64,000 bases of DNA from UBA5794 sp963714375 (GCA_963714375.1 CAVQOG010000003.1:124001-188000); one strand, 5' to 3'; shown: positions 17,465-25,656, numbered from the stretch's first letter. Program-made: numbers and translations. The notes: generated by a model not told the origin, from the letters alone.

Positions 17465-17493
17465 TTGACAATCGTACAACGTACGGGTACATT
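17465..17493 (+). promoter_or_regulatory. Promoter of the dehydrogenase gene
   Basis: The -35 box TTGACA (17465-17470) and -10 box TACATT (17488-17493) are separated by exactly 17 bp. Transcription would begin near 17500, giving a leader of about 40 nt with AAGGAG before the ATG at 17541. Confidence 0.75.
17473..17485. promoter_or_regulatory. TetR operator 1 (CGTAC-N3-GTACG)
   Basis: A 13-bp palindrome CGTAC-AAC-GTACG lies entirely inside the spacer of the rightward promoter. It has the same half-sites as the second operator 36 bp away. A bound repressor here would block sigma-factor access. Confidence 0.75.
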
Positions 17494-17500
17494 TCTCCAC

Positions 17501-17530
17501 ATCCTACTCGTACTAAGTACGAACTGTCAA
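17501..17530 (-). promoter_or_regulatory. Promoter of the tetR gene
   Basis: On the minus strand, -35 TTGACA (17530-17525) and -10 TAGGAT (17506-17501) are 18 bp apart. It faces the dehydrogenase promoter; the two -10 boxes are only about 7 bp apart. Confidence 0.7.
17509..17521. promoter_or_regulatory. TetR operator 2 (CGTAC-N3-GTACG)
   Basis: A 13-bp palindrome CGTAC-TAA-GTACG sits inside the spacer of the leftward tetR promoter. Half-sites are identical to operator 1, and only the central triplet differs. Confidence 0.75.
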
Positions 17531-17540
17531 CAAGGAGAGT

Positions 17541-18611
17541 ATGATGACCAAAGGAACTGAACCGACCACCAGCTTGAACCAGGACGAGGCATCGTCTCGA
17601 ACTGCTCGACCGGACACCATGCGCGCAATCGTTCAACATCGCTACGGCTCAGCCGACACCCTCGAGCTCGCCGAGGCCCCCCTTCCCGAGATCGGTCCCG
17701 ACGACGTTCTGATTGAGGTTCACGCGGCGGGGGTGGATCGTGGCGTGTGGCACCTGATGACCGGTACCCCGTATCTGGTCCGTCTGATGGGATTCGGGAT
17801 CCGTCGACCAAAATCACCCGTACCGGGGATGGACGTTTCGGGTCGAGTTGTCGGCACCGGAGCCGATGTGGAACGGTTCCGGGTCGGTGACGAGGTCTTC
17901 GGTATCGCCCGGGGATCCTATGCCGAGTATGCAACGGCCAACGAGTCGAAACTGACGCACAAGCCGGCCAGCATCACGCATGACGAGGCTGCAGTCGTCG
18001 CCATCTCAGGTATCACCGCCATCCAGGCGTTGCAGGACATTGCCGATGTACAGCCGGGTCAAACGGTTCTCGTGCTTGGGGCATCCGGTGGCGTTGGTAG
18101 CTATGCGGTCCAGGTTGCCAAGACTCTCGGCGCTACGGTGACCGCAGTGGCAAGCGGAGCAAAGGCCGACCTTGTCCGCTCGCTCGGCGCCGACGACGTG
18201 ATCGACTACGCGAGTACCGACTATCTCGATGGACGCAACCGGTACGACGTGATCATCGACACCGGTGGTCTCAACCCGATTCGGAAACTTCGCAAAGCGC
18301 TCAATCGCAACGGGACACTCGTCATCGTCGGCGGCGAAGGCGGCGGCCGCTGGACCGGCGGTATCGGACGACAACTCCGAGCTGTGGCACTCTCCCCGTT
18401 CGTCTCCCAACGTCTGACCATGCTCATAGCCGACGAACACCACGAACGCACAGACCGTCTGGTGGTCCTCATCGACTCCGGCGAAGTGACCCCTGCCGTG
18501 GGCGGGCGGTTCGACCTGGCCGACGCACCAGAGGCGATTCGTCGACTTGAGGCTGGAACCATCAATGGCAAGGCCGTGATCGTCGTGAGAGGTGCCGCCG
18601 ATGGCTCCTGA
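17541..18611 (+). CDS. NAD(P)-dependent medium-chain dehydrogenase/quinone reductase-like
   Basis: A 356-residue MDR-superfamily oxidoreductase. The GroES-like half has VHAAGVDRGVWHLMTGTPYL and VPGMDVSGRVVGTG. The cofactor motif VLVLGASGGVGSYAVQVAKT lies near residue 175. The catalytic-zinc Cys/His of alcohol dehydrogenases are not evident, pointing to a zinc-free enone or quinone reductase. AAGGAG precedes tandem ATGs (17541, 17544). Control by the divergent TetR protein suggests induction by a xenobiotic or reactive carbonyl. The 3' end overlaps a small membrane-protein gene. Confidence 0.87.
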   Translation: MMTKGTEPTTSLNQDEASSRTARPDTMRAIVQHRYGSADTLELAEAPLPEIGPDDVLIEVHAAGVDRGVWHLMTGTPYLVRLMGFGIRRPKSPVPGMDVSGRVVGTGADVERFRVGDEVFGIARGSYAEYATANESKLTHKPASITHDEAAVVAISGITAIQALQDIADVQPGQTVLVLGASGGVGSYAVQVAKTLGATVTAVASGAKADLVRSLGADDVIDYASTDYLDGRNRYDVIIDTGGLNPIRKLRKALNRNGTLVIVGGEGGGRWTGGIGRQLRAVALSPFVSQRLTMLIADEHHERTDRLVVLIDSGEVTPAVGGRFDLADAPEAIRRLEAGTINGKAVIVVRGAADGS

Positions 18612-18786
18612 ACCAACCAGGCAACAGGAGCGGATCCAAAGGCTTCTCCCGTGGCTCTGGCTCGGGCTTTCCATGGCGTGGGCGGTTGTCATCTTCGTCA
18701 CTGACCAGTTGGCATGGCCCTTGGCGCTGTGGATCGCCACCACCCTTGGGCCACTCACCTACCTGCAATCTCAAACTCGATCGTGA
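18601..18786 (+). CDS. Small membrane protein, coupled to the dehydrogenase
   Basis: A predicted protein of about 61 residues with two hydrophobic segments (LLPWLWLGLSMAWAVVIFV and LALWIATTLGPLTYL). The ATG at 18601 lies eleven bases upstream of the dehydrogenase stop end, so the reading frames overlap and translation is probably coupled. An upstream in-frame GTG at 18592 is possible. No family is recognised; it may be a partner or simply a membrane peptide of the TetR regulon. Confidence 0.55.
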   Translation: MAPEPTRQQERIQRLLPWLWLGLSMAWAVVIFVTDQLAWPLALWIATTLGPLTYLQSQTRS

Positions 18787-18807
18787 CAATGAGCTGCAGC
18801 TAAGAGG

Positions 18808-18834
18808 TCTTTGAGTCAGCTTCTGACTCAAAGA
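18808..18834. terminator. Bidirectional terminator hairpin
   Basis: A perfect 12-bp stem tctttgagtcag/ctgactcaaaga with three-base loop ctt. It sits between the small membrane-protein stop and the convergent phoH stop (10 bp from it). Arms ending in AAAGA/TCTTT give a short U-rich end in both directions. Confidence 0.75.
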
Positions 18835-18843
18835 TCCCCTGAC

Positions 18844-20178
18844 TCAAAGAAGCTGCGTTGCCAGTTCCGCGAGTGGGCTTCGCACAGTTCGCTCCATCGT
18901 GATGTGGCCGAACATCGGGTTGCCCTTGAACTTCTCGATAAGTGCCGCCAGCCCACCGAATGGCGAAACGTACGGGTTGTCGACCTGAGTGAGGTCGCCG
19001 CAGAAGATCACCTTTGAGTTTGCGGCCATGCGCGTCAGGATGACTTTGAGCGTCGGCAGTTCGAGGTTCTGTGCCTCGTCAACGATGACCAGTTCGTTGG
19101 TGATCGACCGACCACGCAGAAAGGTCACGGCTGCCATTTCGAGTACATCACGCTCGAACAACTCCTCGACCGCCTGACGCGGGCTGCCGTTTTCGCCACC
19201 GAACAAGGCGTACAGGTTGTCGTGCACGGCAGCCATCCACGGTTCGAGCTTCTCGTTGAGGTCCCCGGGAAGGAATCCGACCTCCTGCCGGCCAAGGGCG
19301 ACAAGCGGCCGATAGACGGACACGCGGCGGTATCGCCCCATCTCGATTACCTGCTCGAGCCCAGCGGCAAGCGAAAGAAATGTCTTCCCCGTCCCTGCCA
19401 TGCCCATGATGCTCACTGCGGATACGTCCGGATCAAGGAGAAGGTCAGCGGCGAACGCCTGACGTGTGTTCTTCGTTTCTATGCCGAATAGTTGACGGGA
19501 TCCTGAGACGCGCACGGCGATCGGATTGGGTCCGTGCTCGGCTACACGGGCAAGCGCCGACGACGAACCAGGGCCTTTGAGGATGAGGTATTGGTTGACG
19601 ATGCCATCGAGCTCAGGGATCGCTGCTTTACCAGAGTCATAGATGGCGTCGATCACATCACTGTCGACTTCCACCTCGTGAACGCCGCTGTATGACTCAT
19701 CGACCTCAACGGTGTCCCCGCGGTAGTCCTCGACCGCTACACCGAGTTGTGCGCCCTTGATCCGCAGGGCTGCGTCCTTCGTGACGAGGACCGCGCTAGC
19801 CGCATCATCAATGTTGAGACATGTCGAGAGTATTCGGTGATCAGGGGTGGTTGGATCCAGCACCTCGGGCATGCGGTCCGAATGGATTCCGTTGAGCTCG
19901 ATGCGGAGTGTTCCTCCGCTCGGAAGTGGATGCGGCTCTGCTAGCCCCCCATCACGGGATGCTCCAAGTTCCTCAAGGAGTCGGATCGCTCGACGGGCAT
20001 TCGCCCCTACCTCGTCCATGCGTGTTTTCTGGCGGTCAAGTTCCTCAATCACCACAAGTGGAAGCACAACGTCGTGCTCATCGAAGCGGAGCATGGCGTT
20101 CGGATCCGCGAGCAGAACACAGGTGTCGAGGATGTACGACGTGTGATTCGACGCCCGTGTGAAGGTCCGTTGCAGCAC
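18844..20178 (-). CDS. PhoH-family ATPase with N-terminal PIN domain (PhoH2-like)
   Basis: A 444-residue fusion. An N-terminal PIN RNase domain of about residues 12-150 (SYILDTCVLLADPNAMLRF, VIEELDRQK, later LVTKDAAL) is followed by a PhoH ATPase from about 230. The Walker A is MGMAGTGKTFLSLA and Walker B ELVIVDEAQNL. PIN-PhoH2 proteins are RNA helicase/RNases; mycobacterial versions are paired with a small antitoxin (PhoAT). No small partner gene is seen directly upstream here. A heptamer array separates it from divergent gpsA. Confidence 0.9.
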   Translation of the reverse strand: MLQRTFTRASNHTSYILDTCVLLADPNAMLRFDEHDVVLPLVVIEELDRQKTRMDEVGANARRAIRLLEELGASRDGGLAEPHPLPSGGTLRIELNGIHSDRMPEVLDPTTPDHRILSTCLNIDDAASAVLVTKDAALRIKGAQLGVAVEDYRGDTVEVDESYSGVHEVEVDSDVIDAIYDSGKAAIPELDGIVNQYLILKGPGSSSALARVAEHGPNPIAVRVSGSRQLFGIETKNTRQAFAADLLLDPDVSAVSIMGMAGTGKTFLSLAAGLEQVIEMGRYRRVSVYRPLVALGRQEVGFLPGDLNEKLEPWMAAVHDNLYALFGGENGSPRQAVEELFERDVLEMAAVTFLRGRSITNELVIVDEAQNLELPTLKVILTRMAANSKVIFCGDLTQVDNPYVSPFGGLAALIEKFKGNPMFGHITMERTVRSPLAELATQLL

Positions 20179-20207
20179 TTGGCGAACCTAGCAGAGGAAG
20201 GTTCAGA

Positions 20208-20260
20208 GATTACGGATTACGGATTACGGATACGGACGTCGGACGACGGACGACGGATGG
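20208..20260. repeat. Heptamer array (gattacg to gacgacg)
   Basis: About 7.5 units in 7-bp register: gattacg three times, then a shortened unit, gacgtcg, gacgacg twice. The unit sequence changes along the array. It sits in the 132-bp gap between the divergent phoH and gpsA genes, so it may overlap their promoters. Confidence 0.85.
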
Positions 20261-20310
20261 ACGAACCGTCAACCCCGGCTGCTGAAAGCGGGAGCCGGTA
20301 GGCTGCTCTC

Positions 20311-21312
20311 ATGAAGTACGCCGTGATCGGAGCTGGTTCGTGGGGAACGACGGTTGGCACTCTGCTCTCTGGAGCCGTCGATACGGTCGTGTGGTCGCGA
20401 AATGCCCAAGTCGCTCACGACATCAATGTCAACCATCGAAATGATGAGTATCTCGCCGGGTTCGCACTACCGACAGATCTGACGGCGACGACAGACATCG
20501 CCGAAGCCGTTGGAGACGCGGATGTCGTCGTTATGGGAGTTCCCTCCCATGGGTATCGCTCGGTGCTTGAGTCGTGCGCCCAACACATCGAGCGGACGAC
20601 ACCCGTCATTTCCCTGTCGAAGGGGATCGAACGCGAAACCCTCATGCGCATGACCGAGGTCACCCTCGACGTCCTCCCAAAGCACGACCCCAATCTCGTG
20701 GGCGTCCTGACGGGACCGAACCTTGCCAGAGAAATCATGGAGGGACAGCCCGCTGCAACGGTGATCGCTCTCGGAGACGGGAATGCAGCCACCGAGCTGC
20801 AGCGTGTGTTCATGGGCAAGACGTTCCGCGTCTACACGAACCCAGATGTCGTCGGCTCCGAGATCGCTGGTGCCGTGAAGAACGTCATGGCGATCGCTTC
20901 GGGAATGGCGGCCGGAAAGGGATTCGGAGATAACACCCTTGCCACCCTCATCACACGGGCGCTCGTGGAGATGACACGCCTCGGAGTCGCCATGGGCGGA
21001 GATTTTCGGACGTTCTCCGGCCTTGCCGGGCTCGGCGATCTCATCGCGACGTGCAACTCGTCGCAGTCGCGAAACCACAAGGTCGGCTTCGGACTCGGCG
21101 AAGGCAGATCACTCAACGAGATCACCTCAGAGATGAACATGGTCGCGGAGGGCGTGAAGTCAACCAGTGGCATTCTCCAGCTTGCAGATCGCCACAACGT
21201 GGACATGCCGATCGCCAGACAAGTCGGGCGTGTCCTCTATGAAGGTCTCGACACGACCCAAGCACTCCACGAACTCATGACCAGGGCAGCCAAGAGCGAG
21301 TTCAAGGGATAG
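20311..21312 (+). CDS. gpsA: NAD(P)-dependent glycerol-3-phosphate dehydrogenase
   Basis: A 333-residue cytoplasmic enzyme reducing dihydroxyacetone phosphate to sn-glycerol 3-phosphate for phospholipid synthesis. The N-terminal Rossmann motif is YAVIGAGSWGTTVG. SLSKGIE and LTGPNLAREI are conserved substrate-site segments. EIAGAVKNVMAIASGMAAG carries the catalytic Lys. FSGLAGLGDLIATCNSSQSR is the GpsA family motif. Length and all motifs are normal. It stands alone after a repeat array; the following 200 bp is GC-rich repeat. Confidence 0.95.
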   Translation: MKYAVIGAGSWGTTVGTLLSGAVDTVVWSRNAQVAHDINVNHRNDEYLAGFALPTDLTATTDIAEAVGDADVVVMGVPSHGYRSVLESCAQHIERTTPVISLSKGIERETLMRMTEVTLDVLPKHDPNLVGVLTGPNLAREIMEGQPAATVIALGDGNAATELQRVFMGKTFRVYTNPDVVGSEIAGAVKNVMAIASGMAAGKGFGDNTLATLITRALVEMTRLGVAMGGDFRTFSGLAGLGDLIATCNSSQSRNHKVGFGLGEGRSLNEITSEMNMVAEGVKSTSGILQLADRHNVDMPIARQVGRVLYEGLDTTQALHELMTRAAKSEFKG

Positions 21313-21351
21313 GGCGTTAAGCGTTTACCGTTGAGCGTTGGACACGACACC

Positions 21352-21500
21352 GTCCCCCACATCTGGAAAGCCCCCCTGCGGAGCTAGCGCTCCGCGTCCC
21401 CCGGCAACCGGGGGGACGGGTGGAAAGCACCGTCCCCCTTTCAGGGGGGACGGGCGAGCGCAGCGAGCCAGGGGGGCGTGCGAGCCCGCGAGCCCCGCCT
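21352..21500. repeat. GC-rich hairpin cluster between gpsA and tag
   Basis: No gene is visible here. The sequence contains hairpins such as CCCCCGG-CAA-CCGGGGG and ccgtccccc-tttc-aggggggacgg. It also has a block reading gcgcagcgagcc...gcgagcccgcgagcc that resembles the edges of the A/B repeats at 5.5-6.4 kb. It lies between the convergent stops of gpsA and tag and could terminate both. Confidence 0.65.
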
Positions 21501-21509
21501 GCAATCTGG

Positions 21510-22118
21510 TCATCGGTCCTTCGCGCGGAAGAGGGTGCGGGCTTGCTCGGCTTGGGGGCGGACGAAGCAGGCGGATAAGTGATCATTCACCAGGCCCATG
21601 GCTTGCATGAAGGCATACATCGTTGTCGGCCCGACGAACTTCCAGCCACGCTTCTTGAGGTCTTTGGACATTGCGGTTGAAACATCCGTGACCGCTGGAA
21701 TCTGCTGTGGAGCAGGGCCACGATCTGGCTCCCAGCCCCAGAAATACGATGCGAGCGTCCCGTACTCGTGCTGCAGTTCAATGGCACGCGCGGCATTGTT
21801 GATCGTTGCTTCGATCTTCCCGCGATGGCGGATGATGCCGGCATTGTCGAGCAGTTCCCGAACGTCGTCTTCCCCGTAGTCGGCAACACGTTGAAGGTCA
21901 AAGCCAGCGAAGGCCGTTCTGAAGTTCTCTCGCTTTCGCAGAATAGTCAGCCAACTCAGCCCGGCCTGAAAGCCCTCGAGACAGATTTTCTCGAAAAGTC
22001 GAACGTCATCGCCCTGAGGAAAACCCCACTCGGTGTCGTGGTACACCTCGTAGTCGGTGTCTCCCGACCCCCACCAGCACCGCACCTTCCCTTCCGACCC
22101 GACTACGACGTTCGTCAT
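21510..22118 (-). CDS. tag: DNA-3-methyladenine glycosylase I
   Basis: A 202-residue base-excision enzyme removing 3-methyladenine from alkylated DNA. Family motifs are complete: RCWWG and YHDTEWGFP at the N-terminus, FEKICLEGFQAGLSWLTIL, and KFVGPTTMYAFMQAMGLVND with HLSAC at the end. The zinc ligands expected from E. coli Tag (Cys near residue 14, His in YHD, His and Cys in HLSAC) are all present. The start overlaps the stop of the upstream fusion gene by four bases (ATGA), implying co-translation. Confidence 0.95.
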   Translation of the reverse strand: MTNVVVGSEGKVRCWWGSGDTDYEVYHDTEWGFPQGDDVRLFEKICLEGFQAGLSWLTILRKRENFRTAFAGFDLQRVADYGEDDVRELLDNAGIIRHRGKIEATINNAARAIELQHEYGTLASYFWGWEPDRGPAPQQIPAVTDVSTAMSKDLKKRGWKFVGPTTMYAFMQAMGLVNDHLSACFVRPQAEQARTLFRAKDR

Positions 22119-23206
22119 GCGTCGTCGGCCGCGGCCTCCTGAGCCGCCTTGGAGTAGGTAAGGACAACACGCATGACATCTTCGATGTAGTCGGGATCAA
22201 GTCCGATCGCCATCGCATCGCTACGAGCCTCGGCCATCAGCTCAGCCTCACGGTCGGGTGATTCCATCGGGATTCCCTTGGATGCCTTGATGAGCCCGAT
22301 GTTGACCGAGTTCGTCAGACGCCGTGCGATGAGCTTGAGTAGCTCACGATCGATCCGATCAATGTCGTCACGCAAGGACGGAATGCCAAGCCGATCCATC
22401 AGCACATTGAAGGCTGCCAAGTCGAGATGACCGCCGGCACGGAACTGGGCAGCTGACGGGTTCGGGTGCACCGCAACCATGAGCCCATCGGCCCCGGCAA
22501 TCCTCGCAGCGAGAGCGAGTGGAGCGATGAGGTCGAGCGACCCGACTAGCGGAGCGGGATTCACGACTACGGGGAAGTCCGACATTTGCTGAACAACAGC
22601 AACGGCCGAAATATCGAGAGTGCCTGCCGTTCGGGGGTCGTGACCCTGTGAGCCTCGTTCGCACAGGATCACATCAGACCCGGCACTCGCAACCGTTTCG
22701 GCCGCAACGAGCCACCCATCGACGGTCGCGTCCTCACCCCGGTGGACGACAACCGGCAAGCCGGTTTCCCCCGCAGCAGTGAGGACATCGGGACGGGTCA
22801 TCCGGGAGGGTCCAATCTCGATCAGATCGACATGATTCGCGGCGACGGATGCCTGATCGGGCTCAAAGACAAACGTGGATGTAGCAAGTCCCGTCGTTCT
22901 GCTCGCGTGTTCAAGCAGCCAAAGGGCCGCCGTTCCCAACGGAGTGAAATCACCCGCAAGTTCCGCAGGAAGAAACGTCGCAGAACGAAGTATCAGCCCA
23001 CCCGCCTCACTCACCGCTGCAGCGGTCGCCATGATCTGAGACTCGGACTCCACCGCACCGGGGCCAGCGAGCACAGGAAATGACCCATCACCAAAGCGTG
23101 TTTCAGCGACCGGCACGATCGCGGTGCTGACATCGGGCTTGCGCTGACTCTTGAGCTCGCTCTTGCTATCGGGCTTGTACTCGGACACCGGTTTGTGCTC
23201 GGACAT
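22115..23206 (-). CDS. DAHP synthase-like pseudoenzyme fused to chorismate mutase (AroQ)
   Basis: A 363-residue protein. Residues of about 40-270 align by eye with type I-beta DAHP synthase: FPVLAGPGAVESESQI, CERGSQGHDPRTAGTLDISA, ADGLMVAVHPNP. The metal ligands and substrate motifs are replaced. Family GPC is GPG, the KPR-T-SP segment is absent, DPSH is NPAP, EVH is AVH and the following Asp is lost. The C-terminal domain, about 275-360, is an AroQ chorismate mutase (RDDIDRIDRELLKLIARRL, LIKASKG, SPDREAEL, final AQ) with expected catalytic residues. It probably makes prephenate, with the first domain structural or regulatory. The start at 23206 has GGGAGG upstream. Confidence 0.85.
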   Translation of the reverse strand: MSEHKPVSEYKPDSKSELKSQRKPDVSTAIVPVAETRFGDGSFPVLAGPGAVESESQIMATAAAVSEAGGLILRSATFLPAELAGDFTPLGTAALWLLEHASRTTGLATSTFVFEPDQASVAANHVDLIEIGPSRMTRPDVLTAAGETGLPVVVHRGEDATVDGWLVAAETVASAGSDVILCERGSQGHDPRTAGTLDISAVAVVQQMSDFPVVVNPAPLVGSLDLIAPLALAARIAGADGLMVAVHPNPSAAQFRAGGHLDLAAFNVLMDRLGIPSLRDDIDRIDRELLKLIARRLTNSVNIGLIKASKGIPMESPDREAELMAEARSDAMAIGLDPDYIEDVMRVVLTYSKAAQEAAADDA

Positions 23207-23231
23207 GCGTCCTCCCTCAGGGAGAGCGATG

Positions 23232-24275
23232 TTACCGCTCAAGCAACGAACGGCTTGCTGCGGCAAGGATCGGAGCTATCGGTTCGAATGCAGCGAACCG
23301 TTGATCGGTTGTCTGTCCTGAGACAAACCGGGCATAGATCTGCTCAATGATGACCGCTATGCGGAATAGCGCCAACGCCTCAAAATACGCGATGCCACCA
23401 AGGTCGAGTCCGGTGCGTTGCGCGTATCGGTCACGAACATCGTCTTTCGACATGACGTCCCCGATTGCGACGGCCTGGGCACCGAAGACGCGATAGGTTG
23501 GATCGTCGGGTTGCGCCCAATACGCGAGGAGGGTACCTGCATCGACCAGCGGGTCTCCCCTGGTCGCCATGTCCCAATCGAGCACCGCAACAAGAGAGCC
23601 GTTGTCGTCGATCATCGTGTTGTCGAGTTTGTAGTCGTTGTGCAGAATCGTCGTCCGTTCCGACTTGGGTACGTCGGCACCAAGGAGCGATGCCGCTGCC
23701 TCCATGTTGGGGACTTCGCGGGTCGCTGCGGCAAACCAGCGACGTGTCCAGCCAGCGATCTGTCGCTCGACAAACCCCTCGGGATTCCCGAGGTCCCCGA
23801 CTCCAGCCACGTTTGGATCGACAAGGTGGAGATCGGCAAGGCCGTCAACCAGCGACTTCGCTACCTCCGACTTGGCATCAGGGGACGACAACACCGGTGG
23901 CCACTCGCGGCGAATCACGTGCCCAAGTCTTCGCTCCATCACGAAGAACGGCTTGCCCATGACATGAGCATCGTCGCAGTAGTGAAAAGCGCGGGGAGCG
24001 AGCGGGTATGAACGCCAGATATGCGATAGCACTCGGTACTCGCGTGCCATATCGTGTCCGCCCTTGGCGACCTCACCCAAGGGAGCACGCCGCAGCACAT
24101 ACTCACCTCCGGACTCTGTAACTGCCCGAAATGTGAGATTGGCGGCTCCACCGGGGAATTGGTCGAAGGCGATCGGCCCTGAGCCGAAAAGGTCAGGAAG
24201 GTGGTGCGTCAAGTAAGACGCGACCGCCTCCTCATCAAATGCCTCTTCAGGACGAATCGGTGCGGTATCGCTCAC
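23232..24275 (-). CDS. Phosphotransferase-family protein (APH fold)
   Basis: A protein of about 347 residues with the aminoglycoside-phosphotransferase/ACAD10 kinase fold. There is a glycine-rich start (FPGGAANLTFRA). The nucleotide Lys region is replaced by YVLRRAP. The catalytic loop is ILHNDYKLDNTMI and the metal motif is AVLDWDMATRGDPLVD. Such proteins in actinobacteria accompany acyl-CoA metabolism, often acting on hydroxyacyl substrates. The GTG at 24275 is preferred because the longer frame begins with a sequence antisense to ctaB; it lies 22 bp after the ctaB stop, suggesting co-transcription. Confidence 0.8.
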   Translation of the reverse strand: MSDTAPIRPEEAFDEEAVASYLTHHLPDLFGSGPIAFDQFPGGAANLTFRAVTESGGEYVLRRAPLGEVAKGGHDMAREYRVLSHIWRSYPLAPRAFHYCDDAHVMGKPFFVMERRLGHVIRREWPPVLSSPDAKSEVAKSLVDGLADLHLVDPNVAGVGDLGNPEGFVERQIAGWTRRWFAAATREVPNMEAAASLLGADVPKSERTTILHNDYKLDNTMIDDNGSLVAVLDWDMATRGDPLVDAGTLLAYWAQPDDPTYRVFGAQAVAIGDVMSKDDVRDRYAQRTGLDLGGIAYFEALALFRIAVIIEQIYARFVSGQTTDQRFAAFEPIAPILAAASRSLLER

Positions 24276-24297
24276 GGGCAGAACACTAGATATGTCG

Positions 24298-25404
24298 TCA
24301 GACGCCGATCGCCCGCCAGCCGAGTGCGACCATCCCGGCGGCAAACACAACGGTGATCGCAATCTCAATGATGTGGCGGAATGCCGAGACCCATGGAGCC
24401 CGCACGCTTCGACCCGACTCGACGGAAATGACACCGAGGATTCCTATCGAAACGAGGATCGTTGAGGCAACCATCCACGCTGTATCAGCTCCGACTGCCT
24501 GCACGCCAGCAAGCCGATCGATCATCATCGCGAGGAACACACCGGCAAGCATGAGGTTCGAGTACAGGAAGTAAGGCATTGCTCTTCGTCGGTCTCCACG
24601 CAATCGAGTCGTCAAGACAACTGATATTCCGGACAACACCACTGCCGTCGCCGCATAAACCCATCCGAGGTCGGCGACAGGAACGGCCAGCAGGGTGATG
24701 CCTGCAGTGACGACGGAGTACCACATGATATTTGCCAGCGTCGCCGCTTCGCCGGCAATGACGGGCAGCATCGGGACTGAGGCAGCCCGGTAGTCGTCTT
24801 CGTACTTGAGTGACAACGCCCAGAAGTGAGCTGGCGTCCAGAAGAAGATGATCGCGAACATCACCCACGGGGCAAGCGACAACGAGCCAGCATATGCCGC
24901 CCATCCGATAAGTGCCGGAACCGCGCCAGCCGCACCGCCCAGAACGATGTTTTGCGTCGTCGACCGCTTCAGCAGCATTGTGTAGACGATCACGTATCCG
25001 AGGAATGCGACTGCCGACAGGACGCCGGCGAGCAGATTTGCCCCGAACGTCAGAACCAGGAATCCAGCGACACCGAGGATCCCTCCAAACCATGAAGCGG
25101 CGTTCGCGGAGACTCTGTGTGTTGGAATGGGCCGATGTGCCGTTCTCGCCATCAATATGTCGATATCTGCGTCGTACACCTGGTTGATGACGTTCGCCCC
25201 ACCTGCCGAAAGCGTCCCACCGACAAGCGTGACGACGATGAGCCCTAGACCCGGCCACCCGTCCGCTGCCACGACCATTGCCGGGATCGTCGTTACCAGC
25301 AGCAGTTCAATGATTCGGAGCTTGGTGAGCTCAACATATGTGTGGATCCTCGCCCAACCAACCCGCGGGAAGATTTGACGCTGCTGCGAGGTGTCGGTGG
25401 CCAT
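24298..25404 (-). CDS. ctaB: Protoheme IX farnesyltransferase (heme O synthase)
   Basis: A 368-residue UbiA-family prenyltransferase converting heme b to heme O for aa3-type oxidase. The Asp-rich motif is INQVYDADIDILMARTAHRP near residue 72. The second signature is YTMLLKRSTTQNIVLGGAAG, then FFWTPAHFWALSLKYEDDYR. Multiple membrane spans fill the rest. It is some 60 residues longer than typical bacterial CtaB, with extra C-terminal hydrophobic segments (ILVSIGILGVISVE and IAITVVFAAGMVALGW). No cox genes are adjacent. Confidence 0.93.
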   Translation of the reverse strand: MATDTSQQRQIFPRVGWARIHTYVELTKLRIIELLLVTTIPAMVVAADGWPGLGLIVVTLVGGTLSAGGANVINQVYDADIDILMARTAHRPIPTHRVSANAASWFGGILGVAGFLVLTFGANLLAGVLSAVAFLGYVIVYTMLLKRSTTQNIVLGGAAGAVPALIGWAAYAGSLSLAPWVMFAIIFFWTPAHFWALSLKYEDDYRAASVPMLPVIAGEAATLANIMWYSVVTAGITLLAVPVADLGWVYAATAVVLSGISVVLTTRLRGDRRRAMPYFLYSNLMLAGVFLAMMIDRLAGVQAVGADTAWMVASTILVSIGILGVISVESGRSVRAPWVSAFRHIIEIAITVVFAAGMVALGWRAIGV

Positions 25405-25422
25405 TTCCGAAGCGTAACGATC

Positions 25423-25551
25423 GCCGATGACCGATTACCGAATTCCGAAATCAGAATTCAAGAGTCCAGCCTGCTGGATTCCATGAGTTCGTCATCGGGT
25501 ATCGGGTATCGGGTATCGGTCATCGGTCATCGGTCATCGGTCATCGGTATG
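25423..25551. repeat. Heptamer arrays flanking a palindrome
   Basis: Four decayed units (ccgatga, ccgatta, ccgaatt, ccgaaat) at 25423-25449 are followed by the palindrome gagtccagc-ct-gctggattc (25462-25481). A second array of about eight units (atcgggt three times, then atcggtc four times) runs from 25494. The second array is oriented opposite to the first. It fills the divergent gap between ctaB and the small membrane-peptide gene. Confidence 0.88.
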
Positions 25552-25559
25552 ATTCATCC

Positions 25560-25652
25560 ATGAAACGCATCATTGCTCTTGTCGCCATTGCTGCGATTGC
25601 CGCCATCGCCTACAAGATCCTCACCGCTGAAGTCCCGATCGACGAGTCCTGA
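25560..25652 (+). CDS. 30-residue single-span membrane peptide
   Basis: This short frame begins at an ATG just after the repeat array. It encodes a basic start (MKR), one hydrophobic helix (IIALVAIAAIAAIAYKIL) and an acidic tail (EVPIDES). The stop is 4 bp before the GTG of the next gene. The layout recalls DLW-39-type actinobacterial micropeptides, but no match can be claimed. The N-terminal codons are regular and the following gene begins exactly where it ends, which supports it being real. Confidence 0.5.
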   Translation: MKRIIALVAIAAIAAIAYKILTAEVPIDES

Positions 25653-25656
25653 CGGA

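Noticed and set aside
18844..20178. PhoH2 toxin-antitoxin pair (PhoAT)
   Set aside because: No small antitoxin frame is found directly upstream; the gap there is a heptamer array.
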